64,000 bases of DNA. Source: Clostridiales bacterium. GTDB lineage: Bacteria > Bacillota > Clostridia > Lachnospirales > Lachnospiraceae. The translations under genes and the position numbers were made by a program. The stretch is taken from assembly GCA_012519695.1 (NCBI GenBank), contig JAAYPT010000104.1, positions 1 to 64,000 of the forward strand. The letters are read 5' to 3'. Below the pieces are notes generated by a model that saw only the letters and a list, made by a program, of their open reading frames with translations, was not told where the DNA came from and ran no database searches. Shown in pieces: positions 33,780 through 43,554 of the stretch (its first letter is position 1; each line of letters begins with the position of its first letter).

Positions 33780-33827
33780 GCAGAGTCATTCACAAAACAA
33801 CTTATGAATGGCTCTGCCTCTTTTGTT
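33780..33827 (+). terminator. Bidirectional intrinsic terminator between the DtxR gene and the YhgE/Pip gene
   Basis: A 13-bp stem with one G-T pair (33780-33792 with 33805-33817) has T-rich tails on both strands, suiting the two convergent genes. Confidence 0.85.
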
Positions 33828-33845
33828 TATACCTACAACAAAAAT

Positions 33846-35996
33846 TTAAATCATTACATCCGATCTTTCTTTGCTATGTTCAATTCTTTCATTCATCTTT
33901 CTAAACGGAATAGCAAGCAATAATCCTATCACCAGAGAAATCACCACATAGATTCCCATTACTCCAATATACCGAAGATAATCTGCTCCATGCATTCCAC
34001 CGATACACTCTCGCATTGCATTCATTCCGTATGGGAATGGCAAATACTTATAAGTATATTGATATACCTTTGGAAGTGTCTCAATCGGGAAGGTTCCTCC
34101 TGCTCCCGCTACCTGGATTACCATAACTACAACTGCAATCGCCTCTCCCACATTTCCAAATGCTACTGTCAGAGAATAAATAAATATAGTAAATACAAAA
34201 CTACTTACTGCTGCTGCCAACCAGAACAAAAACGGATGCGGGCACTGTATTTTAATATAGAATATTTCGCCCAACACAGTAATTAACGTCTGTACCTGCC
34301 CTACCAAAAAGAAAAAGATATATCTTCCAAAATATTTCTGGTATGGTTTCACATTGGTAATGCCTTCTTCCGGATGTACTTTTACATGTACGATAGCCAC
34401 CAGAATCAATGCTCCTACCCACAATGCTAATATTGTATAGAATGGTGCCATAGCGGAACCATAATTATCAATCGGGTACATTTGCTCTGTTTGTATGCTT
34501 ACCGGTGAAGAAATAAAATCTGCTAACTGCTTTGGATCTGTCTTTAACATATCTACCAGTTCCTGATACTGGTCATCATTTTCAAACTCTTTTAGATTAG
34601 TGATAATGGTACCTATATTTGCTATCACTTCATCTGTTTTTTCTTTTGATTCCTGTAAGCCTTCTGTTCCTCCCTGTAAAACATTTTCGTATTCTGCCAA
34701 AACATCTTCTACTTCACTAAAATCGCCATCCATACTTCCCAATAGAGACTGTACATCTAACAGGGAACCCTGTACCGAATTCATAGTAGAACGAAGTGCC
34801 GGTCTTACCGAATACTCAAAACTGTCTTTTAATGCCTTTAATTGATTTTGACAAGATGTTATCTCCTGTATCAGACTATCCTTTAAAGCATCCGTTGTAT
34901 TGGAGACTTCCTGCTGACTATTGGATAACTGATTTAAATCTGCTTCAATTTTATCTAAACTCTGGTTGATTTCATCTATTTTCGGCTGTGTAGTCTCATC
35001 CGCCCATCCGGACACTGCATTGTTAAACAGCTGCCTGATATATGGCAATGCCGTCTGCATTCCTGTAATGGTACTATTCCCAATACTGGTATTTCCGGAT
35101 ATTTGATTACTGATAGCACCCAAATCTGTCTGCACTGTATTTTTCAAATCTTCCAATGCATTATCCACCAATTCAAAGCTATAAGAAACCATATCCAATA
35201 AAGACTCTGAACTTCCGGCATTATTGAGTGCTGCATCCTGAATACTGTTAATTGTATTTTTTCCATTGTTTACCATGTCATTCAAGTTTGGCAATACTGC
35301 CTGACTTGTTGCCATGATATTCGACGCAGAATTAGTAATGCCAATAAAGGAAGCTAACAGATTGGAATATAATTGCAAATTTCCCTGCAATTCTGTTAAC
35401 TTGTCTGTAACTGTATTAAAAATTCCACTGTTACCATCTTCCTGTCCGGAAAGTACATTACTTACCTCCATGACTCCTTCTGCCAATGTACTAACAAACG
35501 TGCTATTTACCTGTTCTTGCACTGCGGTTTTTGCTTTTCCTGTAATTTTAGGTGCAATTGCATTTTTCTTTTCATTTTCATAGTATGTAATTTCCGGATG
35601 CTTAATATCTCCGCCTAAAAAACTTATCATATCCTCTGTAAAGTCTTTTGGTACTACAAGTGCTGCATAATAGTCACCATTGTTAACGCCGTTAACCGCC
35701 TCGTCTTCTGTATCCGTAAAAACCCATCCAATGGTATTATTGCTTTTTAAGGCTTCAATTACTGTATCACCTACATTCAATTCCATACCAGAAATGGTGC
35801 TGCCTTCATCTAAAGATACTACTGCCACCTTCAAATTGGAAGTGGAATCCGGTCCATATGGGTCCCAGTTGGAAAAAATATTAAACCATGCATATAAGGA
35901 AGGAATAATACATAATCCCATAACAATTACAACTGCTACTACATTTTTACTAAGTCTTCTGGCATCTGCAAGAAAAATTTTAATGATGTTCTTCAT
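33846..35996 (-). CDS. YhgE/Pip family membrane protein (intact copy)
   Basis: This 716-residue protein has one N-terminal helix followed by a large extracytoplasmic domain with GxYYAALVVPKDFT and long helical, coiled-coil-like stretches, then about five C-terminal helices of the ABC-2-permease type (GTFPIETLPKVYQ...LPFPYGMNAMRE). This is the YhgE/Pip layout shared by phage-infection proteins and T7SS EsaA-like proteins; the function here is unknown. The ATG at 35996 has GGAGGG in front; the 10-residue longer frame was rejected. It overlaps the small membrane gene by 17 bases. Confidence 0.88.
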   Translation of the reverse strand: MKNIIKIFLADARRLSKNVVAVVIVMGLCIIPSLYAWFNIFSNWDPYGPDSTSNLKVAVVSLDEGSTISGMELNVGDTVIEALKSNNTIGWVFTDTEDEAVNGVNNGDYYAALVVPKDFTEDMISFLGGDIKHPEITYYENEKKNAIAPKITGKAKTAVQEQVNSTFVSTLAEGVMEVSNVLSGQEDGNSGIFNTVTDKLTELQGNLQLYSNLLASFIGITNSASNIMATSQAVLPNLNDMVNNGKNTINSIQDAALNNAGSSESLLDMVSYSFELVDNALEDLKNTVQTDLGAISNQISGNTSIGNSTITGMQTALPYIRQLFNNAVSGWADETTQPKIDEINQSLDKIEADLNQLSNSQQEVSNTTDALKDSLIQEITSCQNQLKALKDSFEYSVRPALRSTMNSVQGSLLDVQSLLGSMDGDFSEVEDVLAEYENVLQGGTEGLQESKEKTDEVIANIGTIITNLKEFENDDQYQELVDMLKTDPKQLADFISSPVSIQTEQMYPIDNYGSAMAPFYTILALWVGALILVAIVHVKVHPEEGITNVKPYQKYFGRYIFFFLVGQVQTLITVLGEIFYIKIQCPHPFLFWLAAAVSSFVFTIFIYSLTVAFGNVGEAIAVVVMVIQVAGAGGTFPIETLPKVYQYTYKYLPFPYGMNAMRECIGGMHGADYLRYIGVMGIYVVISLVIGLLLAIPFRKMNERIEHSKERSDVMI

Positions 35997-36375
35997 TTTT
36001 TCCCTCCATGCTCTTTTCATCCTCAATCTTTTCTAATACGCCCTGTATCCGATTTTCCAATATCTCATTTCCTATGAGCTGATAATCTTCTATCTCCTGC
36101 TCCTGTCCATTTAATTTCGCCATACGCTCCATTAAATTATAGTCCATATACTCAACGGTAATTAAATATGTAGCTAAAATAAACAATGACACAATCCAAA
36201 GAATTAAAAATATTACTTTAGAACTATCTGTCCAAAACAAAAGAGCAAGAAAAATCAATGGGATAATAAGAATGCATTTTAATCCGACCGAAATACGTTT
36301 TTGATTTTTCTGATGCATTTGTTCTTCATAATTCATAACCATATCATAGGCTTTTTTATACTTATCATTTTCCAT
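35980..36375 (-). CDS. Small two-helix membrane protein between YhgE/Pip genes
   Basis: This 131-residue protein has two hydrophobic segments (about 33-48 and 53-73), a charged N-terminus and an acidic coiled C-terminal region. No family is recognised. The ATG at 36375 has AAAGGAG at good spacing; a GTG three codons earlier lies too close to it. Tight packing between the two YhgE/Pip genes suggests a shared complex. Confidence 0.7.
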   Translation of the reverse strand: MENDKYKKAYDMVMNYEEQMHQKNQKRISVGLKCILIIPLIFLALLFWTDSSKVIFLILWIVSLFILATYLITVEYMDYNLMERMAKLNGQEQEIEDYQLIGNEILENRIQGVLEKIEDEKSMEGKNEEHH

Positions 36376-36388
36376 TTTCTTCACTCCT

Positions 36389-38615
36389 TTACATCATTTT
36401 GGTATCTTCCATTCGTTCTTCCACAAAATGATTTAATTTAATAAACGGTTTGCGGATTATCAGACCAATTGCCAAGGATGCTACTGCAAATATCAGCAAT
36501 TCTCCCATAGATTTCACATAAGTATTTCCATACATTCCTCCAATTGTCTCTCTCATTGCATTTATTGCATATGGGAACGGGAAGAAAATATAAATATTTC
36601 GATATACCGCAGGTAATAATTCGATTGGGAATGTTCCGCCGGAACCTGCAATCTGTATTACCATAATCACTACTGCAATTGCTTTTCCAATATCGCCAAA
36701 AGAAAGAGTCAAGGCATACACTAATAATGTGAATACAAAACTTGTGACAGATGCAGTTAACCAAAATACACCCTTATCCAATATCTGACAATGTAATATG
36801 TAAATATCTCCAAACACAACGATTGCTGCCTGAATCTGCCCCAATACAAAGAATAGCAAATAGCGTCCAAAGAATAATTGATGCAGTTTTACATTTGGCA
36901 TATCCTTCGGCTCTGCTTTTACCTTTACAAGGGCTGTCAGAAGCAATGCTCCTACCCACAATGCAAGTACTGTATAAAACGGTGTCATAGCTGAACCATA
37001 ATTAGCAATTGGGTATACTTCCTTGGTATCAATCTTCACCGGTCCTGAGAAAAACTCTCCGTAGGTATCCGGATCCCCCTGCATAAGTTCTATTAATGCT
37101 TCTACCCTTTCATCTTCACTTACACTATTTAACTTTTCCGTAATTGCTGTGAGTTTTCCGCTTACTGTCTGTAAAATAGTCTGAATCTGCTCTAAGCTCT
37201 GATTCGTTCCGTCTATGGTTGTTACTACGCCATCGAAAATATCGCTGGTGCTCTTCAATGTTTCATTGGTACTTTCCAATAACTGTGACACAGTTCCAAG
37301 TATTTGTGTTGTACTATCTAAAATTCCATCTACCTGTGGCACCAAACTATTGGTATACATATTTCTCATGTTTGCCACAGAACTTCCACAACTATTCAGT
37401 GTTGCTGTAATATCTCCAACCTTTGTACCTACCAGATTTTTCATAATATCACTTCCGGCATCCGGTAAATTACCTACATTAATATCCGGTATGGTTATCT
37501 GGTCACCATTAATTCCAAGTTGCTGTAAAATATTTTGAATATCTCCTGCACCATTGGATATAGCTTCTAAAGCATCTAACGCTTCTTGCAGCTGATTCTT
37601 TAACTCCTGACTTTCCTGACTGTCATCCGGTAACGTAATATTATTTAAAGTTGCTACCAATTCTGCAATCTGTTTTTGCAATACCAACGTATCCTGGGCG
37701 GTTTGTGTCATATCACTTACTACCGCCCCTGTTTTATCTGCCAATTGTGCATTAGTAATATCTGTTGAAATTTTATTCAAAGATGCTTCTATGGTTGTAA
37801 GGGATGCATTTACATTCGCACTAAAATCTTTCAAGCTGGTCTTAGTACTGGCAATGTTTCCGTTTACTTTTTGAACTTCACTCATTCCCTTTGTTACTTT
37901 ATCCTGCAATCCGTCAAGCTTTGACTGCGCTTCTCCTACTGATTCTGTCAATGCCTGGTTTCCATCTAAAATACTGCCAATGGTTGCTTCGTATGCTTTT
38001 AAATTTTCATTAATTCCTTCTATTTTTTTGAATGAACTCTGTCATCTTATTACTGTTTTCTAATTGACCTGACATTTCATTGGTTTGTTCAAAAACCGTA
38101 TGGATTACTACTTCGATAAACTTAGAATCAATGCTCTGCTGCAAAGTAGATACTGCCGTATCTGTAATTTTCGTTGCAACTGCATTTTTCTTCTGGTTTT
38201 CATAATATGTAATACCCGGATTCTCAAATCCTTCTGCAAACATATTATACATTTTATAGGTAAAATCTTTTTCAATGACAACTGCTGCATAGTAATCACC
38301 ACTTTTTACTCCTTCTATGGCTTCTTCCGCAGTATCAACCATTGTCCATCCTATGGATTTATTACCCTTTAACTCTTTTAACACTTCACTTCCCATATTT
38401 TCTTTGGTTCCATCTGAAAGTGTATAGCCTTTATCTTCTGAAAAAGCAGCTATTTTAATGTTTCCCGTATTGGCATATGGGTCCCAATTGGAATAAATAT
38501 TGAACCAGGCATATAAGGAAGGTAAAAAGCACAATCCAATAATTATGATTAGTGCCAAGAGATTCTTTACCAGTCCCTTTACATCTGATTTAAAAATAGT
38601 TAATATGTTTTTCAT
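36389..38615 (-). pseudogene. YhgE/Pip family membrane protein broken by a frameshift in an A7 run
   Basis: The N-terminal frame (38615-38010) encodes 201 residues with the family start (one helix, SLYAWFNI.SNWDPY, GDYYAAVV) and ends abruptly in NRRN. The C-terminal frame (37951-36389) encodes the rest, including the GTFPIELLPAVYR helices. At 38023-38029 the minus strand has seven A. With six A the reading becomes FIQKIEGINENLKAYEA and joins both parts into about 741 residues, close to the intact neighbour (716). It may be a true mutation, a slippage-tolerant or phase-variable site, or a sequencing error. Confidence 0.85.
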
Positions 38616-38672
38616 GGTTATTACTTTCCTCCTACCATATTACAGTTCCCTATTATATTCTGTGACAAATTC

Positions 38673-38763
38673 CTCGCAGTGCTCGTTCGAAAAGCTCTGT
38701 TGCTCATTTTCTCACGCGATAATTTAGATAACCTAACTCGCAGTGCACGTTCGAAAAAGCTCC
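38673..38763. repeat. Intergenic direct repeat element
   Basis: CTCGCAGTGCTCGTTCGAAAA-GCTC (38673-38696) recurs as a near copy at 38738-38763, 65 bases on, differing by T/A and one extra A. A GGCATTCGCC hairpin and a GAAAAGC-GGA-GCTTTTTC-type hairpin lie nearby. The 38616-38913 gap is otherwise without a credible gene; a 63-codon frame through it looks like repeat-derived sequence. I suspect an interspersed repeat, but only one locus is in view. Confidence 0.55.
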
Positions 38764-38913
38764 GCTTTTCCTCACTGTACGGCATTCGCCGAACAAAAAT
38801 CCAGTCTGTCAATTTTGTTTGTAAACAATCAAATTGCCATCCTTAGATTTTTCACTGCTCATTGCTATCGCTCATTATATCATCATATTTCACTGGTTAC
38901 CACAGACAATCTT

Positions 38914-41535
38914 CTAGATTTGTAGTCCTTCCAACAATTCTTTCATTGGGCGATTTTTTTCTCCCATCTGATTTTCTATATATTGTTGCTTATTTTCTTC
39001 TGCTACTCTTTTAATTTCTTCCTTCAATTCTCTAGCCGATATGAGCAAACAATCCTGCCCTCTAATAATAATCTGCTCTAATCCATCCGAGGTTGCCACT
39101 GTTACCCGATACTTTCTTCCGTTTTCGTGGGCAAACTTTTCAATATATTGATCCGCTGTCTCTGCTTCCGCTGTAAATACTACATGGATATTATGATAAT
39201 CAGTAACTTCTGCCACATGCCCCTTGACACGGTAAGCGTCAAATACAACGATTAAATTGCACTTACGAATTCCCTGATAATTACATAAAATATCCAACAG
39301 TTTTCCCCTTGCTCCATCTAAATTTTCTTCTGCAAGTTCCGCTAATTCTTCCCAAGCATGAATCACGTTATACCCATCTACCAATAGATATTCTTCTTCT
39401 GACTTCTTTGGTTGATATGTTCTGGTTACAGGTGCTATTTCTACCGACCTTCGTTTCTTCCCATATCCTGCCTTTCCGGCATTTTTTTCCTTTTTATTTG
39501 CTCCATAAGTTCTATCTAAAATAGCATCAATTTCTTCCGTATCAATCCACATATCTTCGGTGTAATCTATAAATACGGGAACTTCTTGGCTCTGTACTGT
39601 TTTTTCCTGTTCCAAGGTACTTTCCAAATGCATATAATTCTTGACTTCATCCCAACTTACCACAAATCCCGCACCATGGGCACAAAATACAGAACCTGTT
39701 GGATTTGCCAAATCTGCTTCTGAATCATATCCCTTTGCTGCAATGACTTCTTCCGCATTATGACATGGTCCATATCCGGAAATATTACAAAAGATTCTTC
39801 CTTCTCCCTTCGTATAAGCAGTCACTTCCTTTTGATAATCCTGAAGCAATGCCACAGGTGCCTTACCGATAAGTACTGCCTGTCCATCCTGAATCTGCGG
39901 TGTCCCAAATCTGCCACACATTCGTTCTAAATCAGTCATTGCCCGACCAATACTTCCCTCCGGCACTTCTAACCGAAAGGCATAGTATGGTTCCAGTAAT
40001 ACTGACTGCGCCTGTTTTAAGCCCTGACGAACTGCCCGATAGGTTGCCTGACGAAAATCTCCCCCTTCGGTATGCTTCTGGTGTGCACGCCCTGCTGTCA
40101 ATGTGATTTTTATATCGGTAATGGGAGCACCTATTAATACTCCCTTATGTTCCTTCTCCTCTAAATGGGTTAAAATCAATCGCTGCCAATTACGACTTAG
40201 TAAATCCTCATTACATTCTGTTGCAAACTGCAGCCCACTCCCCGACTCACCCGGTTCCAGCCTAAGATGCACTTCTGCATAATGTCTTAATGGTTCAAAA
40301 TGTCCCACACCTTCTACTACGTTTTGTATCGTTTCTTTATATACAATACTTCCTGTTCCAAAAGACACTTCTATTCCAAAACGTTCCTGTATCAGATATT
40401 TTAAAATCTCTATCTGAACTTCTCCCATCACCTGTACACGAATTTCTTTTAACTGTTCGTCCCAGACAATGTGAAGCTCCGGTTCCTCCTCTTCTAACAA
40501 ACGAAGTTTGGGAAGAAATGCCGCCGCATCTATCTCCTCTGGAAGTTCTATCTGATAGGTCAACACCGGTTCTAAAATAGGAGCTGCTTTTTTCGATTCT
40601 ACTCCGAATCCTTCTCCCGGATGTGTCTGGCTTAATCCTGTAACCGCACAAACAGTTCCCGCCTCTGCCTCTTCTACTGTACTGTATTTTTCCCCGGAAT
40701 AAATGCGAATCTGATTAATTTTTTCCTGTTGTCCCGGAAGAATGGTTTTTACTTTAAGCGTTCCTCCTGTAATTTTAAGATAGGTCAGACGATTGCCTTG
40801 TTCATCCCTTGCAATCTTAAATACACGCGCCCCAAATTCACTATCATATACCGGCTCTTTACTATATGTTTTTATTCCTTCTATAAATTTGTCTATTCCC
40901 TGTTCTTTTAACGCAGAACCAAAAAAACACGGAAAAGCCTGCCGTGTCTGTATGAGCTTTTGCATTTCTTCTATTTCAATAGTTCCCTGTTCTAAAAACT
41001 GTTCCATTGCCTCTTCACTACACATGGCAAGGCTATCGTAAAAGCTCTCCGAGTGTGCTTGAGAAAAGTCTATACAATTTTCCGATAAGTTCTCCTGTAA
41101 CTCTTTTAACAATAACTGCTTATCGGTTCCTGCCTGATCCATTTTATTGATAAATAAAAAAACTGGTATTTGATATCTTTTTAACAATTGCCACAAAGTT
41201 CTGGTATGCCCCTGTACACCATCTGCACCACTCACAACTAAAATAGCATAATCTAACACTTGCAGCGTTCGTTCCATCTCTGCTGAAAAGTCTACATGTC
41301 CCGGAGTGTCTAATAAGGTAATCTCCTGCTCTCCAAGTTTTATTTGCGCCTGTTTTGAAAAAATAGTAATTCCTCTTTCACGCTCTAACACATAGTTATC
41401 TAAGAAAGCATCCTGATTATCTACTCTTCCCATTTTTCGGATGCTTCCACTATGATAAAGCAATGCTTCTGATAAAGTTGTCTTTCCGGCATCTACATGC
41501 GCCATAATCCCAAATACCATTTTTGTATTTTTCAT
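38914..41535 (-). CDS. TetM/EF-G-like ribosomal GTPase fused to a YacP/Rae1-type NYN nuclease domain
   Basis: This 873-residue protein has an EF-G/TetM-type GTPase for about 690 residues: G1 AHVDAGKTT (12-20), switch ERERGIT, G3 DTPGHVDF, G4 NKMDQ, then domains II-V as in ribosomal protection proteins. From about residue 714 there is a NYN/PIN-like domain (LLVDGYNVIHAW, VVFDAY, ETADQYIE, TSDGLEQ) with acidic residues D720, D766, D795 and D817, as in YacP/Rae1. Rae1 of B. subtilis cuts mRNA in the ribosomal A site. The fusion suggests a factor that enters the A site and cleaves or rescues. The tetracycline-resistance label should not be assumed. Confidence 0.9.
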   Translation of the reverse strand: MKNTKMVFGIMAHVDAGKTTLSEALLYHSGSIRKMGRVDNQDAFLDNYVLERERGITIFSKQAQIKLGEQEITLLDTPGHVDFSAEMERTLQVLDYAILVVSGADGVQGHTRTLWQLLKRYQIPVFLFINKMDQAGTDKQLLLKELQENLSENCIDFSQAHSESFYDSLAMCSEEAMEQFLEQGTIEIEEMQKLIQTRQAFPCFFGSALKEQGIDKFIEGIKTYSKEPVYDSEFGARVFKIARDEQGNRLTYLKITGGTLKVKTILPGQQEKINQIRIYSGEKYSTVEEAEAGTVCAVTGLSQTHPGEGFGVESKKAAPILEPVLTYQIELPEEIDAAAFLPKLRLLEEEEPELHIVWDEQLKEIRVQVMGEVQIEILKYLIQERFGIEVSFGTGSIVYKETIQNVVEGVGHFEPLRHYAEVHLRLEPGESGSGLQFATECNEDLLSRNWQRLILTHLEEKEHKGVLIGAPITDIKITLTAGRAHQKHTEGGDFRQATYRAVRQGLKQAQSVLLEPYYAFRLEVPEGSIGRAMTDLERMCGRFGTPQIQDGQAVLIGKAPVALLQDYQKEVTAYTKGEGRIFCNISGYGPCHNAEEVIAAKGYDSEADLANPTGSVFCAHGAGFVVSWDEVKNYMHLESTLEQEKTVQSQEVPVFIDYTEDMWIDTEEIDAILDRTYGANKKEKNAGKAGYGKKRRSVEIAPVTRTYQPKKSEEEYLLVDGYNVIHAWEELAELAEENLDGARGKLLDILCNYQGIRKCNLIVVFDAYRVKGHVAEVTDYHNIHVVFTAEAETADQYIEKFAHENGRKYRVTVATSDGLEQIIIRGQDCLLISARELKEEIKRVAEENKQQYIENQMGEKNRPMKELLEGLQI

Positions 41536-41584
41536 TCTGCTTTTCTTCCTATTTTCCTATGTATTTATCTATATTTTAACATGG

Positions 41585-41627
41585 AAAGAAGGTCTTTGCC
41601 ACCCTTCTTGTTGCAAAGACCTTCTTT
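41585..41627 (-). terminator. Intrinsic terminator after ptsI
   Basis: A perfect 15-bp stem (41585-41599 with 41613-41627) with a 13-base loop starts eight bases after the ptsI stop and precedes the GTPase-nuclease gene. Confidence 0.8.
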
Positions 41628-41634
41628 TTCTCTT

Positions 41635-43257
41635 CTATTTTCCGCTTTCTGTCTGACGAATAATTTTTCTAATTGGAAGCACAAATCCCGGTGAAACAGA
41701 TAACTCATCAATTCCCATTTTGATAAATGTTTCTGTGAGTGTGGTATCTGCACCTAATTCTCCACAAATTCCAACCCAGCAGTTATGAGCATGTCCGTTA
41801 TCGATTACGGTCTGTATCAGTCTTAAAATTGCCGGATGATGTGCATCATAGAAAGAATCTAATTTTGCATTCTGCCGGTCAATCGCCAAGGTATACTGTG
41901 TCAGGTCATTGGTTCCAATGCTGAAAAAGTCTACTTCTTTTGCCAATTCATCACTCATTACCGCTGCCGCAGGAGTTTCAATCATAATTCCCTGCTCTAC
42001 TTCGCCATATGGAACTCCTTCCTGCTCCAACTCCGCCTTTACTTCTGCCACAATCTCTTTTATTTTCTTTACTTCTGCTACTGAAATAATCATCGGATAC
42101 ATAATGGCAATATTTCCATACTTCGCCGCACGAAGCAATGCTCGCAACTGTGTTTTAAAGATATCCGTCTGTGACAAACAGATACGAATTGCACGATATC
42201 CCATTGCCGGATTTTCTTCTTTTTCTAAATGAAAGTAATCTACCTGCTTATCTGCACCAATATCTAAGGTACGAATAATTACTTTCTTACCCGCCATGCG
42301 CTCAGCTACTGTTTTATAAGCAAAGAATTGTTCTTCTTCTGTTGGAAAGTGATCCTTTTCTAAATACAAAAATTCACTACGGAACAATCCGATACCTGCT
42401 GCATCATTTTTAAGTACCCCTGCCACATCTGATACATTTCCAATGTTTGCATACAACTTAATCTTACGTCCATCCTTCGTAATATCTTCTTTTCCTTTTA
42501 GTTCTAACAGCAATTCCCGTTCTTCTAACAATCTCTTCTGTTTTCCCTGCATTTCGTCTAAAACGGCTGGTGTAGGTTCTACATACAAAATACCTGTAAA
42601 TCCATCTACCACTGCCATTTTGCCATTCCATTCTTTCTGAATCTTGACACCAATCAATGCTGGAATATTCATAGTTCTTGCCAAAATAGCTGTATGAGAA
42701 TTGGTAGACCCTTGTTCCGTTACAAATGCCAACAATTTTTCCTTATCCATCTGTACCGTTTCACTAGGTGCCAAATCTTCTGCAACCAGAATAATTGGTT
42801 CTTCCAAGTCATTGATATCTCCACCATTTCCACAAAGTACAGATACTACCCGGTCTGAAATATCTTTGATATCCGCTGCTCTTGCGCTGAAGTATTCATC
42901 CTCCATTTCCGCAAACATGTTAGAAAAATTATCTCCTGTCATGGCTACTGCATATTCTGCATTTACCTGTTGCTGTTCAATCATATTGCGGATAGAATCA
43001 TTATAATCTTCATCTTCCAACATCATTTCATGCACTTCAAATACTGCTGCATTTACCTCACCAACTTCTTTGCATGCCTTTTCATACAGCTTTCGTAATT
43101 GAGCAATTGCAGTTTCTTTCGCCTTTTCATAACGTTCCATTTCCGCTTTCACATCTTCAATCGTGTGGCGTTTTACTTCTGCCTGCTGCTTTTCATAAAA
43201 CAATATTCTTCCGATTGCAATTCCCTGAAAAATTGATTTGCCACTATATGTTTCCAT
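41635..43257 (-). CDS. ptsI: PTS enzyme I (phosphoenolpyruvate-protein phosphotransferase)
   Basis: This 540-residue enzyme has the phosphohistidine motif in GSTNSHTAILARTM, the PEP-binding barrel motifs (GIGLFRSEFLY, RTLDIGADK, IGTNDLTQYTLA) and the terminal catalytic GICGELGAD. It takes phosphate from PEP and passes it to HPr. It is 14 bases after ptsH and ends the ptsG-licT-ptsH-ptsI operon. AGGAGG precedes the ATG. Confidence 0.97.
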   Translation of the reverse strand: METYSGKSIFQGIAIGRILFYEKQQAEVKRHTIEDVKAEMERYEKAKETAIAQLRKLYEKACKEVGEVNAAVFEVHEMMLEDEDYNDSIRNMIEQQQVNAEYAVAMTGDNFSNMFAEMEDEYFSARAADIKDISDRVVSVLCGNGGDINDLEEPIILVAEDLAPSETVQMDKEKLLAFVTEQGSTNSHTAILARTMNIPALIGVKIQKEWNGKMAVVDGFTGILYVEPTPAVLDEMQGKQKRLLEERELLLELKGKEDITKDGRKIKLYANIGNVSDVAGVLKNDAAGIGLFRSEFLYLEKDHFPTEEEQFFAYKTVAERMAGKKVIIRTLDIGADKQVDYFHLEKEENPAMGYRAIRICLSQTDIFKTQLRALLRAAKYGNIAIMYPMIISVAEVKKIKEIVAEVKAELEQEGVPYGEVEQGIMIETPAAAVMSDELAKEVDFFSIGTNDLTQYTLAIDRQNAKLDSFYDAHHPAILRLIQTVIDNGHAHNCWVGICGELGADTTLTETFIKMGIDELSVSPGFVLPIRKIIRQTESGK

Positions 43258-43271
43258 TGGTTTCCTCCTGC

Positions 43272-43529
43272 TTATAAATTCTCCTGAAAGAATTTTTCCA
43301 TCTGTGCAGCCACTTCTTCTTCATTGTCACCTTCTACCGTAACGGTAACTTCGTTTCCACATTTTACTCCTAAACTCATAATTGCCATCAATTTGGTTGC
43401 ATCTGCACTTTTTCCGTTACATGAAATGGTAACTTTTGAATCAAATCCCTTTGCTTCTTTTACTAAAAGTCCTGCTGGTCTTGCATGAATTCCTACTTCA
43501 TCTGTAACCTTATATTGAAATGTTTTCAT
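43272..43529 (-). CDS. ptsH: HPr phosphocarrier protein
   Basis: This 85-residue protein has the active-site histidine H15 in GIHARPAG. At the position of regulatory Ser46 it has lysine (ATKLMAIMSLG), preceded by Thr45, so control by HPr kinase would have to differ from the B. subtilis scheme. It lies between licT and ptsI and transfers phosphate from enzyme I to EIIA. Confidence 0.96.
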   Translation of the reverse strand: MKTFQYKVTDEVGIHARPAGLLVKEAKGFDSKVTISCNGKSADATKLMAIMSLGVKCGNEVTVTVEGDNEEEVAAQMEKFFQENL

Positions 43530-43554
43530 TATTATTTCCTCACTTTCTATTTCA

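Noticed and set aside
38621-38812. 63-codon minus-strand frame as a gene
   Set aside because: It is built on the direct repeat, is rich in R/S/K as expected from translated repeat DNA, and lacks a ribosome site.
38914-41535. Tetracycline resistance gene (tetM/O/W class)
   Set aside because: The fused nuclease domain and chromosomal setting make a housekeeping ribosome factor more likely; resistance cannot be claimed from similarity alone.
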